A DNA stretch of 64,000 bases, from assembly GCA_029204225.1 (NCBI GenBank), contig CM055106.1:48497337-48561336 (forward strand), given 5' to 3'. Both the position numbers and the translations under genes were made by a program. The notes under the pieces are model-generated. The model saw only the letters and a program-made list of their open reading frames with translations. It was not told the origin of the DNA and made no database searches. This DNA comes from Diphasiastrum complanatum (Eukaryota > Streptophyta > Lycopodiopsida > Lycopodiales > Lycopodiaceae). Below, one piece after another: positions 1-11,299 of this stretch (the first letter of the stretch is position 1; the number at the start of each line of letters is the position of its first letter).

Positions 1-599
1 CTTCCTGCACTACCTAAACTTCCAACTGTCTTAACTAGCGACTTACACCAAGCAGTAGGCTTTATGTAGATACTCTGCGAGATTGTTGCTTTGTTATACT
101 TGTACAGTATCTTAATTCGCCTTATGGCCTTTACGCTTTTTACATGCATTCCTTTGTACTCTGATGAGTTTTCCTATCTTTTATTAATAAAAACAGGAAG
201 TTCTCAGTGTTATTCTGTCGAGATGGAATGAGAAGCTATTGAGTCGATATGTGTGTGAGCTATTCGGTCGAGATGGGCGTGAGCTATTCGGTTGAGATTT
301 TTTGAAGGAGGGAGAAGGCTCGGAGTTCGGTCGAGAATGAAGAGGAGAAGGGTTGCATGGGAGGGCTCTCGGTTGAGATCTTAGTAGGACGGGAATGGAG
401 TCCATATTTGAAAGAGAAGGCTCGAATGAGACTCAGGTGTAGAGATGGAAAGGATGGCCTGGTTCAGGAGGGGATGTGCAGGTCGTGCAGTAGTCAGGTG
501 GTGTGAGTTGTGCGGCTTTGTCACTCCTCAATCTAAGGTGAGAAGTGCTCTTGGGTAGCTCTGGCCGAGTATGTTGGGGATTCGCCAGAATTAGTCACC
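1..599. other. No gene recognised
   Basis: No convincing coding frame. A short imperfect direct repeat built on GAGCTATTCGGT lies at about 248-292. Otherwise nothing notable. Confidence 0.5.
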
Positions 600-2665
600 A
601 TCATCCCACCCCTAATGTGTTGCAGGACCCACTACAAGCCATATTGGATGATATTGCTCCGCTTTTGCATTGGCATCTTTGATCATCACTTGGAAAAGCA
701 TAGATACTCGTTCGCTTGTACTGTAAAACTAAGTGCTTATTGTTGCCGATGTTTACCACAAAAACTGTTGATCGCAATTTAATCAAAAATGTCCTATAAC
801 CAGTGGACAAGTTTTCAGACACACAAAAGTAGACAACTATTTATGTAGTATCATACCTGTAGACAAGCCTTCGGGCACACAAAACTAGCTCTGGTTGCTT
901 ATCCTCACTGGCTGCATTCTTCATTTCTTTCTGCAAATTAGGAAAGGCAAGTTGGAAATGTAATTGGCGCTGTCTCTTGAAGAAGATCTCTGTCTGGAAG
1001 TGAAGAGCCATCATCGACCATGGCCAGTTGCGTGACAATGCCCTTGGCCATTTCAATCATTTGCCACCAAAAAGTTTCCTTCGCCATATAGCGTCTGAAG
1101 ATTTTGTTATCGGAGCTCATACCCATAGCTTCTCTTTGTTGCTTGTCTCCTCCAAGCAATGCGATGACTTCCTTTTTCTTGTGACAATATATCAAATTGT
1201 GTCAGTTGAAATATGCTATTATTGCATGTTTAGAGCATGAATGGTTAGGAGTTGCAAACCTACTTTGTTGCGCTAACATAAGATGCTGCAATAGTCTGTA
1301 GTTTGTGTTCAGTCACCACTAAACCCTTCACACTCCAATCCAGGTTATACAAAATATGAAAGAACCCAGTTCCGTTTGCAGGGTTGGCAATGATAGCCAA
1401 CTTATACGCCTTGTTATTAATAGATTTTTCGATAGCCTACAAGTTAAAATCGTTAGTGTGTGTACAAATTATAGATTTTTCCACTAGAATATTGAAGGAC
1501 ATTGTCACAAACATGTACAACAATGTCATGGCATTCCTTACGTTCTTCTTCTGTCAAATGTTTCCCATCAATCACCGAGTCATGCTCATGTATCAATCTG
1601 TCAAATTCATTCTGTGCAAAGACAACCATGTTAAGTTCCGATGAATCTTTATCCCAACTCAAATACGTTACTCTTAGACCAATAGAAACATACCTTGAAT
1701 ACGAGCTGTGCAAGGACAACCATTGACACATTGTACCAGGGTTTGTGAGACCTTTTTCTTTCTTTTTTTTATCTCAACTTCCATCCAATTCTTGTCTTCG
1801 GCAGGCATGTGTCTTAGCAGGGTCTGTTTGTCAGCTTGTCCAAACTTTTGCATCATATATATCTCATGTGACAATGTGTGTGGCACAAATACCCTGGTCA
1901 ATCTGCAAACACCACAAGTTTGCTTTACAAACCTTGTTAAAATAAACTACTCATTCACACTATTAAACACCATGATTTACCTATTGATATTGTGGAGGGC
2001 CAATAAAAGCTCTCCTTAATGTCCCTTGGAAACATCTAGAAATGAACAATCCACTCGAACATGCTTATCCTTGACATTCGAAAAAAGTTCTTCAAAATCA
2101 TCATTGATTGACCGCCATATAGGGATCCACTCCTACAAATCCAAGTCCCTGACCTCCATTTCAAGTTCATTTGCCTTTTTGATTGACACCAAAAAAGTGC
2201 CTAATTCTTTGAGGTAGCCATTCATCCTAAATCCATATCCCAAATCTGAAACATTCTTTTGTACTAGTCGTATGGATTTGTTGACCACCAATCGACAAAG
2301 TGGCACTGGAGGGGGTGCAGTACTTTTGAAAACACGCAATGAGGCAATGACATCTTGGAGAACGTCTGTCTGAATGACTTTTCCATAGTGTCTTATCCCA
2401 TGATGTGATCGAGTGGGCTCAATGTTGCTTGTCTCATTGTCTTCTGCGATGTTTCAGAGACGTGCAATGGGTCTACCTCGTCGCCCATAACAACAACATC
2501 ATCAATTTCAAGAATATGTTGTGTCATTTGAGAGGCATCCACATTGACGTGGGAAGAAAAGCCATCCACTGTCTCCTCACTCACCTGAGAGGATGGGCAT
2601 GGATCTTGGCAAGTTGAGTGAAGGTTGTATCTAGACGTAGACATATCTGCAATAAGACATGCCAA
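600..2665 (-). pseudogene. Degenerate transposon-like coding strip, family unknown
   Basis: Reading right to left, several minus-strand frames follow one another with protein-like composition (about 2665-2393, 2339-2133, 1901-1674, 1731-1453 and 1420-1300). They are broken by stops and frame changes. Pieces include a Cys-containing stretch with VNGCPCTARIQG near 1700 and NGTGFFHILYNLDWS near 1350. I do not recognise the family. The collinear broken frames suggest one old protein-coding gene, most likely from a mobile element given the neighbourhood. A chance run of open frames cannot be excluded. No terminal repeats were found around it. Confidence 0.3.
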
Positions 2666-3360
2666 TCATAAAAGTGGTTGGCGATCAATTCATCACAGAC
2701 CATGACCAATGCAAACAAGATTTCACTTTACAATCTATCAATTGGTTCAAATCTAGGATACTACAAACAAGATTACTCGTTCGTATCTACCCTTTGCATT
2801 TTTTTTTTTATATTAGATCCGATCTATGAGAGGTTAAGATGAAATAAAAGCCTATGGGTTCAGATGATTAGTAGACCAGATTTTTTCAGCTGATTATAAG
2901 AAATCCATTACATTGTTTTTTGTTGTTTTTGATCGATTTTTTTTATGAAAAAACACACCCGCCATGAAACATCATGGATATCTAGCATCGCGTCAACTTC
3001 TTTTCCAGTTTACTCATTGAAAAATAGATCATTTCTATTTGGTCCAATATGTATCATGATGATTATGAATTAGAGTTATAGAGCAATCAAATACAAATTA
3101 TTCGGGTTTGTGATAAGGTATCATATGTCTCATTGGATTCCATGTATATTGATGTGACTGAGTTTGAATACACAATAACAATCATGGGTTATGTCTGATC
3201 GTATGATAACCTTGCCAGTCTGCATGTGGTCAGAATGGACAAAAATCATCATCATTTTTTATGATCCTATGAGAAAGAGTTATGTTTTGGGATTTTGAGT
3301 CGCCAACAATAGAATGTCATCAACAACTGAACCAGAGAAGATAATTAACTAGAAATACAA
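2666..3360. other. AT-rich stretch without a gene
   Basis: No coding frame, RNA gene or clear repeat is visible. Short T-runs occur at about 2797 and 2935. Confidence 0.5.
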
Positions 3361-3489
3361 AACAGCCCAACTCTTGCACCGGCCCAATTTCAGAGTGTTT
3401 TCAAGGGTTTTTTTTTGTGTTCACTCCAAAAAACGAACAAAAAAACACTGAAATGGGCCGAGGTAGTTTGCTGGCCCCGACCCATTTCA

Positions 3490-3760
3490 GAGTGTAAAAG
3501 TGCATTTTGATTTCTCTTTGTGTTGTTCAATCACCAAAAAATGGCCAAAAAACTCTGAAATTGAGCCGGCGCAGGGCTTGCGCCAGTGCAAGCCCTGCCT
3601 CGGCCCAATTTCAGAGTGCAAAAGTGCATTTTGATTTCTGTTTTTGTTGTTCAATCACCAAAAAAATGACCAAAAAACTCAGAAATTGAGCCGGGGCAGG
3701 GCTTGCGCCAGTGCAAGGCCTGCCCCGGCCCAATTTTAGAGTTTTTTAATCATCTTTTGG
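3490..3760. repeat. Tandem hairpin repeat, two units of about 123 bp
   Basis: Two head-to-tail units start near 3497 and 3620. Each has a TGCATTTTGATTTCT leader followed by a long inverted repeat. In the first unit the arms run about 3551-3584 and 3585-3617; the left arm reads ACTCTGAAATTGAGCCGG then GCAGGGCTTGCGCC, and the right arm is its near-complement. The second hairpin is at about 3677-3743. The arms are GC-rich in an AT-rich setting. A weaker related palindrome lies at 3368-3490. Confidence 0.75.
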
Positions 3761-4040
3761 TGTTCAATCATCTAAACATTTATTGTAGGAATATCCATAG
3801 CCTTGGTTGTGGTGATGAGCTCACGCTATCAGCACACTGCCAAATTCATACCCGCATTCCTTGTCACTTCTTGATATTAGAATTCAGATTTCCAATAAGA
3901 TTTCCAGTTTAGCTATTTATCTTCTGACTTTAAACTGTAGCGGATTCTAATGCTTCAGGCTCTTAAAATTGTTTTTGGAAATTCAGGCTTCAGACTCTAC
4001 GCCGGCCAATCACACAAAAGTCTGATCCACCAAGAAAAAA

Positions 4041-4100
4041 GAGGGAAATGGGCTGGGGCAGGGCTTGCGCCAGTGCAAGCCCTGCCCCGACCCATTTTCC
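4041..4100. repeat. Hairpin repeat, dispersed copy
   Basis: This is the same core as at 3.55 and 3.69 kb: GCAGGGCTTGCGCC facing AGTGCAAGCCCTGC, flanked by GGGCTGGG and CCCGACCC. It is separated from the tandem pair by about 300 bp of unrelated sequence, so the hairpin itself is the repeated unit. Confidence 0.7.
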
Positions 4101-4254
4101 TTTTGTTTTGAGCTACAAAGAATGTTGATGGGCTTTTCTGTATATTACAAAGCATGTTGAAGGTAGATTGAATCACACTGAAGAATCAAAAATAGGAGAA
4201 ATGCAAAGAGTACACACAATGTACTCAGACACTATATTCAAAAGAAAAAAAAAG

Positions 4255-4415
4255 GGAAATGGGCCAGGGCAGGCCTGCGCTGGCGCAGCAGGCCCTGCCC
4301 TGGCCCATTTTTTTTTTTTGAGAGATTGTATGTTTAACTAGATTCATTAGCGCAGGCCTGCCCTGGCCCATTTTTTTTTTTGAGAGATTGTATGTTTAAC
4401 TAGATTCATTTTTGT
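4255..4415. repeat. Hairpin copy plus duplicated half
   Basis: A hairpin with GGGCCAGGGCAGGCCTGCGC and its complement lies at 4261-4306. A half copy (CGCAGGCCTGCCCTGGCCCA) at 4351-4370 follows a duplicated T-run and GAGAGATTGTATGTTTAAC segment (4311-4348 and 4371-4410). This looks like slippage or a small tandem duplication that included one arm. Confidence 0.65.
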
Positions 4416-4448
4416 TTAACTAGATTCATTTTTTGGTTTTGGTGGCAA

Positions 4449-4520
4449 GGGAGTTGGCTCAATTGGTTAGGTTGACATCCAAGTTTCTTTGGTCTCAAGT
4501 TCGAGCCTTTCCTTGGAAAC
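4449..4520 (+). mobile_element. tRNA-derived SINE-like head
   Basis: A box-A-like segment (TTGGCTCAATTGGTTAGG, about 4454-4471) is followed about 20 bp later by a box-B-like segment (CAAGTTCGAGCC, about 4496-4507). This is the internal RNA polymerase III promoter layout of plant tRNA-derived SINEs. No tRNA cloverleaf can be completed, so it is not called a tRNA gene. The 3' end is not defined. Confidence 0.5.
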
Positions 4521-5800
4521 CAAGAAGCATTTTTTGGTTTTGAGGTCGCCGTTTGAATTTTTGAGAGCCGTTGAGAAAAGGGGCCTAGGATTTGCTGCCA
4601 GGTTTGTGATCGTTTGGGCCCCTATGGTCCATTTTTTAAACATTTTTTTTAAGTATTGTCATTGTTCAGAAATTGTTCGTTGTACTATTGGGCTCCACAG
4701 CAGACATTTCCAAAACAGTGTCGTGCGCTCACGACTTTCAACATGACAAGAGCAATACAAGTTTTTCAAAGGACATGGTTCAAGGAATACAACTTGTAAG
4801 ATTTTTGTCAGTTTTTTATTGTTTTTCGCTCATTTTCTAGAGATGAGTTCCATAGGGACTTCTTTTGTTTTGTTTTATTCCAGATTCCGGAATAAAGATT
4901 TTAGATTTCTTTTGAATTTCTATTCCTGGAGTTGGCTTTCTCCTTTAAAAAACAAGGCTTCTAATAATATGGCCTACCATTTTAAGTCATTTTGTGGGAA
5001 CATTAACTTGTACTTTAATGTGAAATATTTTTAAAAGATGCAATAATGTGTGCAACCATGCAGTATGCTTGTTCATCATAGTTCCAAGTATCAAATTCGA
5101 ATTTATTTGCATGTTTAGCCATTGCCTACGCCTTGTTAAGGTAGTTTATATGTCAGTCCTGGGTTGTACCATGGTGCTTGTTAAATTTTTTCGACATATA
5201 AGGTGATAATTGTTGATAGCCCATCTACATTTTCATTTTCTGCATAAATTTTGGTTTTGACATATAGTATGCTATATCATTTTGTATTATAAGTATCTTT
5301 GGATATCAAAAGTGATCAACCTAATATATTTCTCATGATAAATTTGTTGCAAAAAGTTTAGGAAGGCAATATAGTGAGGACCAAGAAATTTATTCAGAGG
5401 TTTATCATGAATCAAATATTTGATATTCATGGATCAAGCATTCCATCAAAGCATGCCAACTTCACATTATCATCAGATTAAATTTTCTGGAAAATTCATT
5501 ATTTAATATTCTATTTTTGAATAAAACATATCAAATGTTGGAAGTACAAGATACGTACACTGATGAATGTGCATGACAACTTTTTGAAATCATTCTAAAG
5601 ACAACTCATAATTTGACAATGAAAAATTAGTATGCATTAGTAGAGCACAGGGATCTGTATAGCACAATGTTTGAGGAAAATGATCGTGAGTGTTTGAGAA
5701 TGTGCTTTTTCAGGTTGTTTTCCATGGTATAATCAGTGGTTTTTTAGGTTGTTTTCCATGGAATAATCAGGGGTTTATCATTCTAAGCTAGAAAGTCCGA
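4521..5800. other. No gene recognised
   Basis: The only open frames are short and low-complexity. A TTTTCAGGTTGTTTTCCATGG-like segment is duplicated near 5708-5765. Confidence 0.5.
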
Positions 5801-5809
5801 GTGGCGAAT

Positions 5810-6080
5810 TTTGGGTATCGAATTTTTTAAATTGGAATTTTTTGGAATAAAAAATTGTGGGTATAAAAATTTTTTGAATCGAAAATTTTAGGTATCAAAA
5901 AATTTGGAATTAAAAATTTTGGGTATCAAAAATTTTGGGAATCGAAATTTTTTGAATTGAAAATTTTGAATATTGAAAATTTTGTGTATCAAAATTTTTG
6001 GAATCGAAAATTTTGGGTATCGAAAATTTTGGAATTGAAAATTTTGGGAATCGAATTTTTGGAATCGAAATTTTTTGGAA
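5810..6080. repeat. AT-rich minisatellite, period about 18-20 bp
   Basis: At least ten degenerate units of the form GGAATCGAAAATTTTGGGTA or GGTATCGAAAATTTTGGAAT follow one another. The AAAATTTT core is self-complementary, so each unit can form a small hairpin. Confidence 0.8.
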
Positions 6081-6611
6081 TCGGCGACCTTGTTAGATCA
6101 ACTATCAAAATGAGATCATAAATTGAGTGGGAAGTGTGACTTTGAATCAAAAGGATAGACATTTTTTGAAGACTTATTGATTTGATTCGTGGATAAAGTG
6201 AACTCATATCAAAAAATGCTTAATAAGAGAATTTATCAAAACATCACACACAAGGGAAGCAAAAAGAACTATGATGATCTAGACCTTTGGAATCTTCGAA
6301 CTGGCATTCTCGTCCACTCTACTTTTGAGGAATCAAGCCAAGACAGATTCTACTACTCAGAACAATCCAAGTACATCTTGATGCTCTGTGTCGTTTTGCT
6401 TTAAATTTTAAATCATAGGGCCCACTTTCTACAATGTCTGAATCTTTATTTGAATTGTAGTACTGTAATTTATTTGCCTTCCAAGTTCTGGGGCAAGATC
6501 CTAATTCATAGAGCTTGAATTCAAATCTTTTTTGTTGCAATAGAACCTGAATTCAAATCATTTAGAAATCATTTTGAATTCTAATTTGTTTGGGCTTTGT
6601 CATTATCGTGA

Positions 6612-8233
6612 TTGTCTCTCTCTTTTTGGCCAAGTTTAGTTTTTTCTATGGTGTTCGGCTTGTTCTTATTGAACCCTTTGCAAGCAAAGTTCCACAATTG
6701 CATGACGGGCAAGAAAGATGGAAGCAACAATAGAGTTTCCCATGAGTACAATTGCACCTATTACGTTCCCCTTGTTAGATGGCAATATGTTATCTATAAG
6801 GGATACATAGAAAGGAGGTTGGGTGCTTTATATAAATTGGGTAGCTTCAATGGCATTGTATCAGTAGATGGTGATGTACCCTTGTTGATTCCAATGAAGG
6901 AGGACCTGGACATAGAGGGCAATGTTCAGTTCATAGTGGATGCATCAATATCATGCCACTACAATGTGATTTGCCAAGAAAAATTCAATGACAATATAAA
7001 CGGTACAACTATCCCCATAGGTAGGTTTAGCATAGGAGGACACTCCCACCAGCCAACCTATGGTCTGCAAAATGAAAATGGAGCGTCACAACCTATATTG
7101 TTGGACAAGGAAACTACTGATGTCAAGTTTGATATAAACACACCACTTTTTAGAGAGCATATGCAATCAACAACATTGTCAGTAGAATCAGATAGTCCAT
7201 CAAAATGCTATGAACAAGACATCATTGAATTGGATGATGATATTGCATCCACTGAGAACAATAAATGTATTGGGTTAGAAGGAAGCAGTGTCATTCCCAT
7301 GATTATTTCTCAAACTCGATCCACACTACTTTCTAGACTAATTAAACAAACACCGACATGCATGACAGTGGAAGAAATCCCTAGATTTTATGATGGTGAC
7401 ATCGTGTTTGAATTTCCTCCCACATTCAACAAAGTTAATCAGATGAATGGCATGGAGCAGAAATTTGACGGGCACACTTGGACAAAATCAATAACAAGCA
7501 ACGTGGCTTTTGAAGGAGTGGTCTGAGTGAGTTATTGTGCTGGGGTGTTTAAGTGTGTCTTGTTCCCACAAGCTAAATAATGGCCACCACAATAGAACCT
7601 TCTTCAAAGGTTTACTAAAGAAGAAATGCCCACTAGGCTACGTGGCATATTTTGAAGGAAACATTACTTGTCATTTTTGCAAAAGACATGCAACATGTGT
7701 TGACACTTGCTCTTGCATTTTGTATTATGTCATGCCAAACAATGAGACACTCACTAGGTTGATGATACACTCTGGAAACCATTTACATGATGTGCAACCT
7801 GGGACATCGAAGAGGAGTATTGAAAACACTAGACTACTGGTTGAAAGGGCAGTAAAGGCTGACAAAAATGTTGGACCACAAAAAGTGCAGATGATGATTG
7901 CAAGAGATTTGATTATGATCAACTCTAACATAGCCTGATCGCCTGCCAAATGAGGGTGTCGGAGATCTGGAACTTGGAAACTTTTTGGATGAGTTGGTTC
8001 CTCTTATTCAAAATAAAAGGTACATCATCCTTAAATCTTTGTTTTGGCAAAACAAAAATTTGACCCCGAAAATAAGTTCCAATCTATGGCGTATATGTGT
8101 CAGATTACGTCGGATGGTCTCCAAGGCGAAGAACACAGTGATGCCTTTAGGAGATGGTCTGGACAGCCTTCTACACCTAAAGAAGAATCCAATGTATGAC
8201 TTCTTTCATGGTAGCAGTACAGAGAAAAAGTAG
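6612..8233 (+). pseudogene. Transposon-type protein with Cys/His clusters, broken
   Basis: A 304-codon open frame (6612-7526) starts with a hydrophobic segment and ends with FDGHTWTKSITSNVAF. It runs into a second frame (7537-7938) with CHFCKRHATCVDTCSC (about 7672-7719) and HSGNHLHDVQPG (about 7771-7806). A third piece at 7985-8233 contains LWRICVRLRRM and NPMYDFFHG. A W-x-K segment, then C-x2-C pairs, then H-G-x-H-x-H resembles the zinc-binding N-terminal part of proteins carried by plant DNA transposons. This family assignment is from memory of the pattern and is uncertain. The frames are in order and separated by a frameshift (about 7528) and a TGA (7937-7939), so it is probably one decayed gene. 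Confidence 0.4.
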
Positions 8234-8800
8234 AATACGGTACAATCAACAACTCTTAAATTCAAGGAAGCACAAGGATATGAAAAATACTATTTTAAGG
8301 ACTGAGCAAGATAGACAATGAAAATAAAAGAGTAGAACACTATTATGCATAATAATATAGTTATTTTCCTAGAATTTTGGCCCATGTCGCCAGTAACAAC
8401 TCTTTTGTCCATCATTGATTACCATGCCATATGCTGCTTTTCACAAAAGTTGCCATGGGATTTTTCACATTAGAAATGGGAAACGTATGATTATGCCAAA
8501 CACCACAACAACATAAAAGCGAACCATTGTCTTGTTCATGGATACATTCTCCCATGAGTAAGTGCTTGGAAGACCTCTACTGCACTCAAACTGGCCTGAT
8601 GAATAAACATGTTGCTTAGCTGATCGAAGCCCAAAATCCTTAAAAATATGAAATATATATGCTTGCAAGCCATATATGGCTTTCTCTTAGCCAACCTTTT
8701 TTGGAAGTCTAGACAAGTACATGAGGGATTGACATTTATATGGACATCATAACGAAGTCCTGCTTGTAGAGAAGATTCAGTCTCAATTTCAAAAATCTCA
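8234..8800. other. No gene recognised
   Basis: A minus-strand open frame at 8465-8668 shows no recognisable features. Nothing else was found. Confidence 0.45.
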
Positions 8801-8802
8801 TG

Positions 8803-9370
8803 CTATGACTCTTTAACTACCTTCTCTGTCAGCACAGAAGCACTCATGGTTAGGGCTTTCTCTATACGTATACGTGTTTGTGCTATTTTTAATACTTTTG
8901 TCCTATGCCTTGGTTGTTTGTAGTCATGGGTTTTTTTGGAGTTTTCTACTCTACTAGGACCTGCCCCTTGTTTGGGGCCAGAAACACCGGCAACATTATT
9001 CACACTAACGGACTTCACTTCCAACTGAAATCCTGCAGCAGTCAACATGTCCACCTCTGATTCCACCAACTTTGTTCCTTCAACAACAGGCCATATGCTT
9101 GTAGTTTTGCTGGTGTTGGAGTAATGCCCTTGTCTGGATTCCAAGAATGGGTGCAATCACTAATACAAAACCACATCATTTGTTGGGATTTCCCATTTGG
9201 ATGGCTTTGTGTTGAAAAAAAACATGGCGCGAGAGTACCTTTTTCGATGAATTGGTTATTGCACGATGGCATTTTCCACTTTTGGATATCCAGCCGAGAC
9301 ACTTCACACGACTACCAATGTTAGTCCTCCTTATTGCCCAAAAGGTGTCATGTAGTTTACGTTCCACCAC
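8803..9370 (-). pseudogene. Unknown overlapping minus-strand frames
   Basis: Two to three overlapping minus-strand frames (9370-9176, 9302-9042, 9156-8803) have protein-like but unrecognised content. The last is basic and Ser/Lys-rich toward its end. They could be remnants of the transposon coding sequence at 6.6-8.2 kb on the other strand, or of another element. I cannot assign a function. Confidence 0.2.
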
Positions 9371-9854
9371 CTCTTGCTTATCTTGGAATACAGAGTCACC
9401 TGCTTGTGGGGGAACTTTTGAGATCGGTGGTACCTCTATACCTTGTCTGTGAAGTTTTTAGCACGTGTGAACTTCACCACACACCCTACATGATCTTACT
9501 GAGGTGTTGTGATTGCACAAGATTGATCAAAGAATAGTATGCTTGAAAAATCTAAGGCAAGAGCACAATGGCATACATCTGATGAAAAAATCTAACTCTT
9601 CACTATGAGAAATGAATGTCAGAAATAATTCTAAGTGTTCAGTATGGGAAAAAGAGGCTGCTCTCGGGTAGAGAGAGAAAATCATACATAGAAAACTCGG
9701 GTAGAGAGAGAATGAGGCCAAAACACCAAAATCTCAATATTCACAATGTGGCAAAACATGCCCAACATTCTCTAGATGAGAGAGACTCGAATTCCTACAG
9801 TGGAGTTTCATGGAAAGTCCACTTAACTGAACTAATTCACCTACCAGAGATCCA

Positions 9855-10020
9855 CATGTGTAACTGCATGCATGTATGGTGCATGTACTGCATGTCAACT
9901 CATAAAATTGCCTAGACGTGTGTAGATCACAGAAACTACTTTGCATGTTGCATGCACTGATTGCATGTGGCTTGCATGCATACAGTAAGACTTTGCATGC
10001 TATCTAAACATCTGCATGTC
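9855..10020. repeat. CATGCA-rich cluster
   Basis: At least ten TGCATG or GCATGC words occur within about 170 bp. These match the RY (CATGCA) core bound by plant B3-domain factors, but here they may simply be low-complexity sequence. Confidence 0.45.
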
Positions 10021-10201
10021 ATCATAATTGAACCTATGTAACTCAAATCCGAGCTACACTAGAAGGATATGGGCTCAACTCACACTCCTTATATGTACAA
10101 CATGAAATCTAGTGGAAATCATCATGGACATGACCCCAAACTCGAGATAGGAAGATAATATTTTAATAATCTTCACATTGCCCATGTACACTTCCCTCTG
10201 C

Positions 10202-10561
10202 TTAAAATATAATTTTTTTAGGGTGGCCCCTTTGCTTGCGTTCCTTAGTAACATGAACAAATTCAGGTCTATGACTACTATCATCCTCTACATCCACAAC
10301 CAAGGAAGGCCTCCTCTTATGCCGCATGGTCTCTCTCTCACCCTCTAAATTGACCCTATTGTAATACATTGGAGTGCTAGTGACAACCTGTTGAACTGTT
10401 TGTGCTACTGTTGCTGGCTTGAATGGATTCTTTGATGAGCTTCTATCAATTAAATTCTTCAAACTTGGTCCAGCTCCCAAATGTTTTCCCATAATATATC
10501 CATTTTGTTTTGCACTTTGCAAAAGAGCATTTGTCATATTAGAGACAACTGCATCGTACAA
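10202..10561 (-). CDS. Hypothetical protein, basic C-terminus
   Basis: A 119-codon minus-strand frame whose start is near 10561. The N-terminal half contains KQNGYIMGKHLGAGPSLKN. The C-terminal half is Arg/Lys-rich, ending KERKQRGHPKKIIF. No domain is recognised. It abuts the copia RNase H remnant on its right and may be part of another transposon protein. Low confidence that it is expressed. Confidence 0.25.
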   Translation of the reverse strand: MYDAVVSNMTNALLQSAKQNGYIMGKHLGAGPSLKNLIDRSSSKNPFKPATVAQTVQQVVTSTPMYYNRVNLEGERETMRHKRRPSLVVDVEDDSSHRPEFVHVTKERKQRGHPKKIIF

Positions 10562-10599
10562 GAAGATTTTATCTTTTTTCCCCTCTCCAGCAAGCTAGC

Positions 10600-11074
10600 T
10601 ACCATGTTTGGATTCCAATAAATTGATTCATGGAGTATTTGTAGTGGCATTACTATACAACACCTAAATGCCTTTAATTTTGGTAGCAGTTGTTTTTCAT
10701 GGTCTAGCAAGAAGCAAGATACTATTTCTCTTTCTTCTACAGAAGCCGAATATAAAGCGTTGAGTTTTGCTACCCAGGAAGTTGTTTGGCTACGTAAGTT
10801 GTTATGTGAGATTGGCATGAAGCAGGTAAATCCTACTGTTATTTTCTGTGACAGTCAAAGTGGAATAAAATTGGCTAAGAATCCTATCTTTCACGCAAGG
10901 GCAAAACATATTGAGGTAAAATATCACTTTGTGCGTGAGAAGATACAATCTGAAGATATAAGTATTGTACATTGTTCTACGTTATTACAAGTTGTTGATA
11001 TAATTACGAAAGCTTTAAGTAGAGAAAAGTTTGAGACTTTTAGAGCCAAACTTGGCTTAGATCTGGTTATGTAG
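10600..11074 (+). pseudogene. Ty1/copia RNase H remnant
   Basis: From about 10665 the frame reads GSSCFSWSSKKQDTISLSST, EAEYKALSFATQEVVWLRKL and HARAKHIEVKYHFVREK. This is the classic C-terminal half of copia RNase H and it ends with a natural stop at 11072-11074. Upstream reverse transcriptase and integrase are missing. A purine-rich tract at 11152-11166 may be the polypurine tract before a decayed 3' LTR. Confidence 0.85.
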
Positions 11075-11299
11075 AAAGCCTCTACTTGTAATACTATCAT
11101 GGAGGTATGTTCCATGAATAATGTAAACTCTAAAATAAAGAGAGACGTTGATCATTGAGGGAGAGAGTTAAAATAACAATGATCGACTTATACAATGCTT
11201 TCTTATTTCGGCGGCACCACGTGTGCTTAGTTCTAGAGTTATCGGGTCGTCTTTCTTTTATGAGCCCTTTGAGTGCTTTTAAGCAACTTATCTTTGTAC

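Noticed and set aside
10534-10818. 94-codon minus-strand frame
   Set aside because: It is antisense to the copia RNase H coding sequence.
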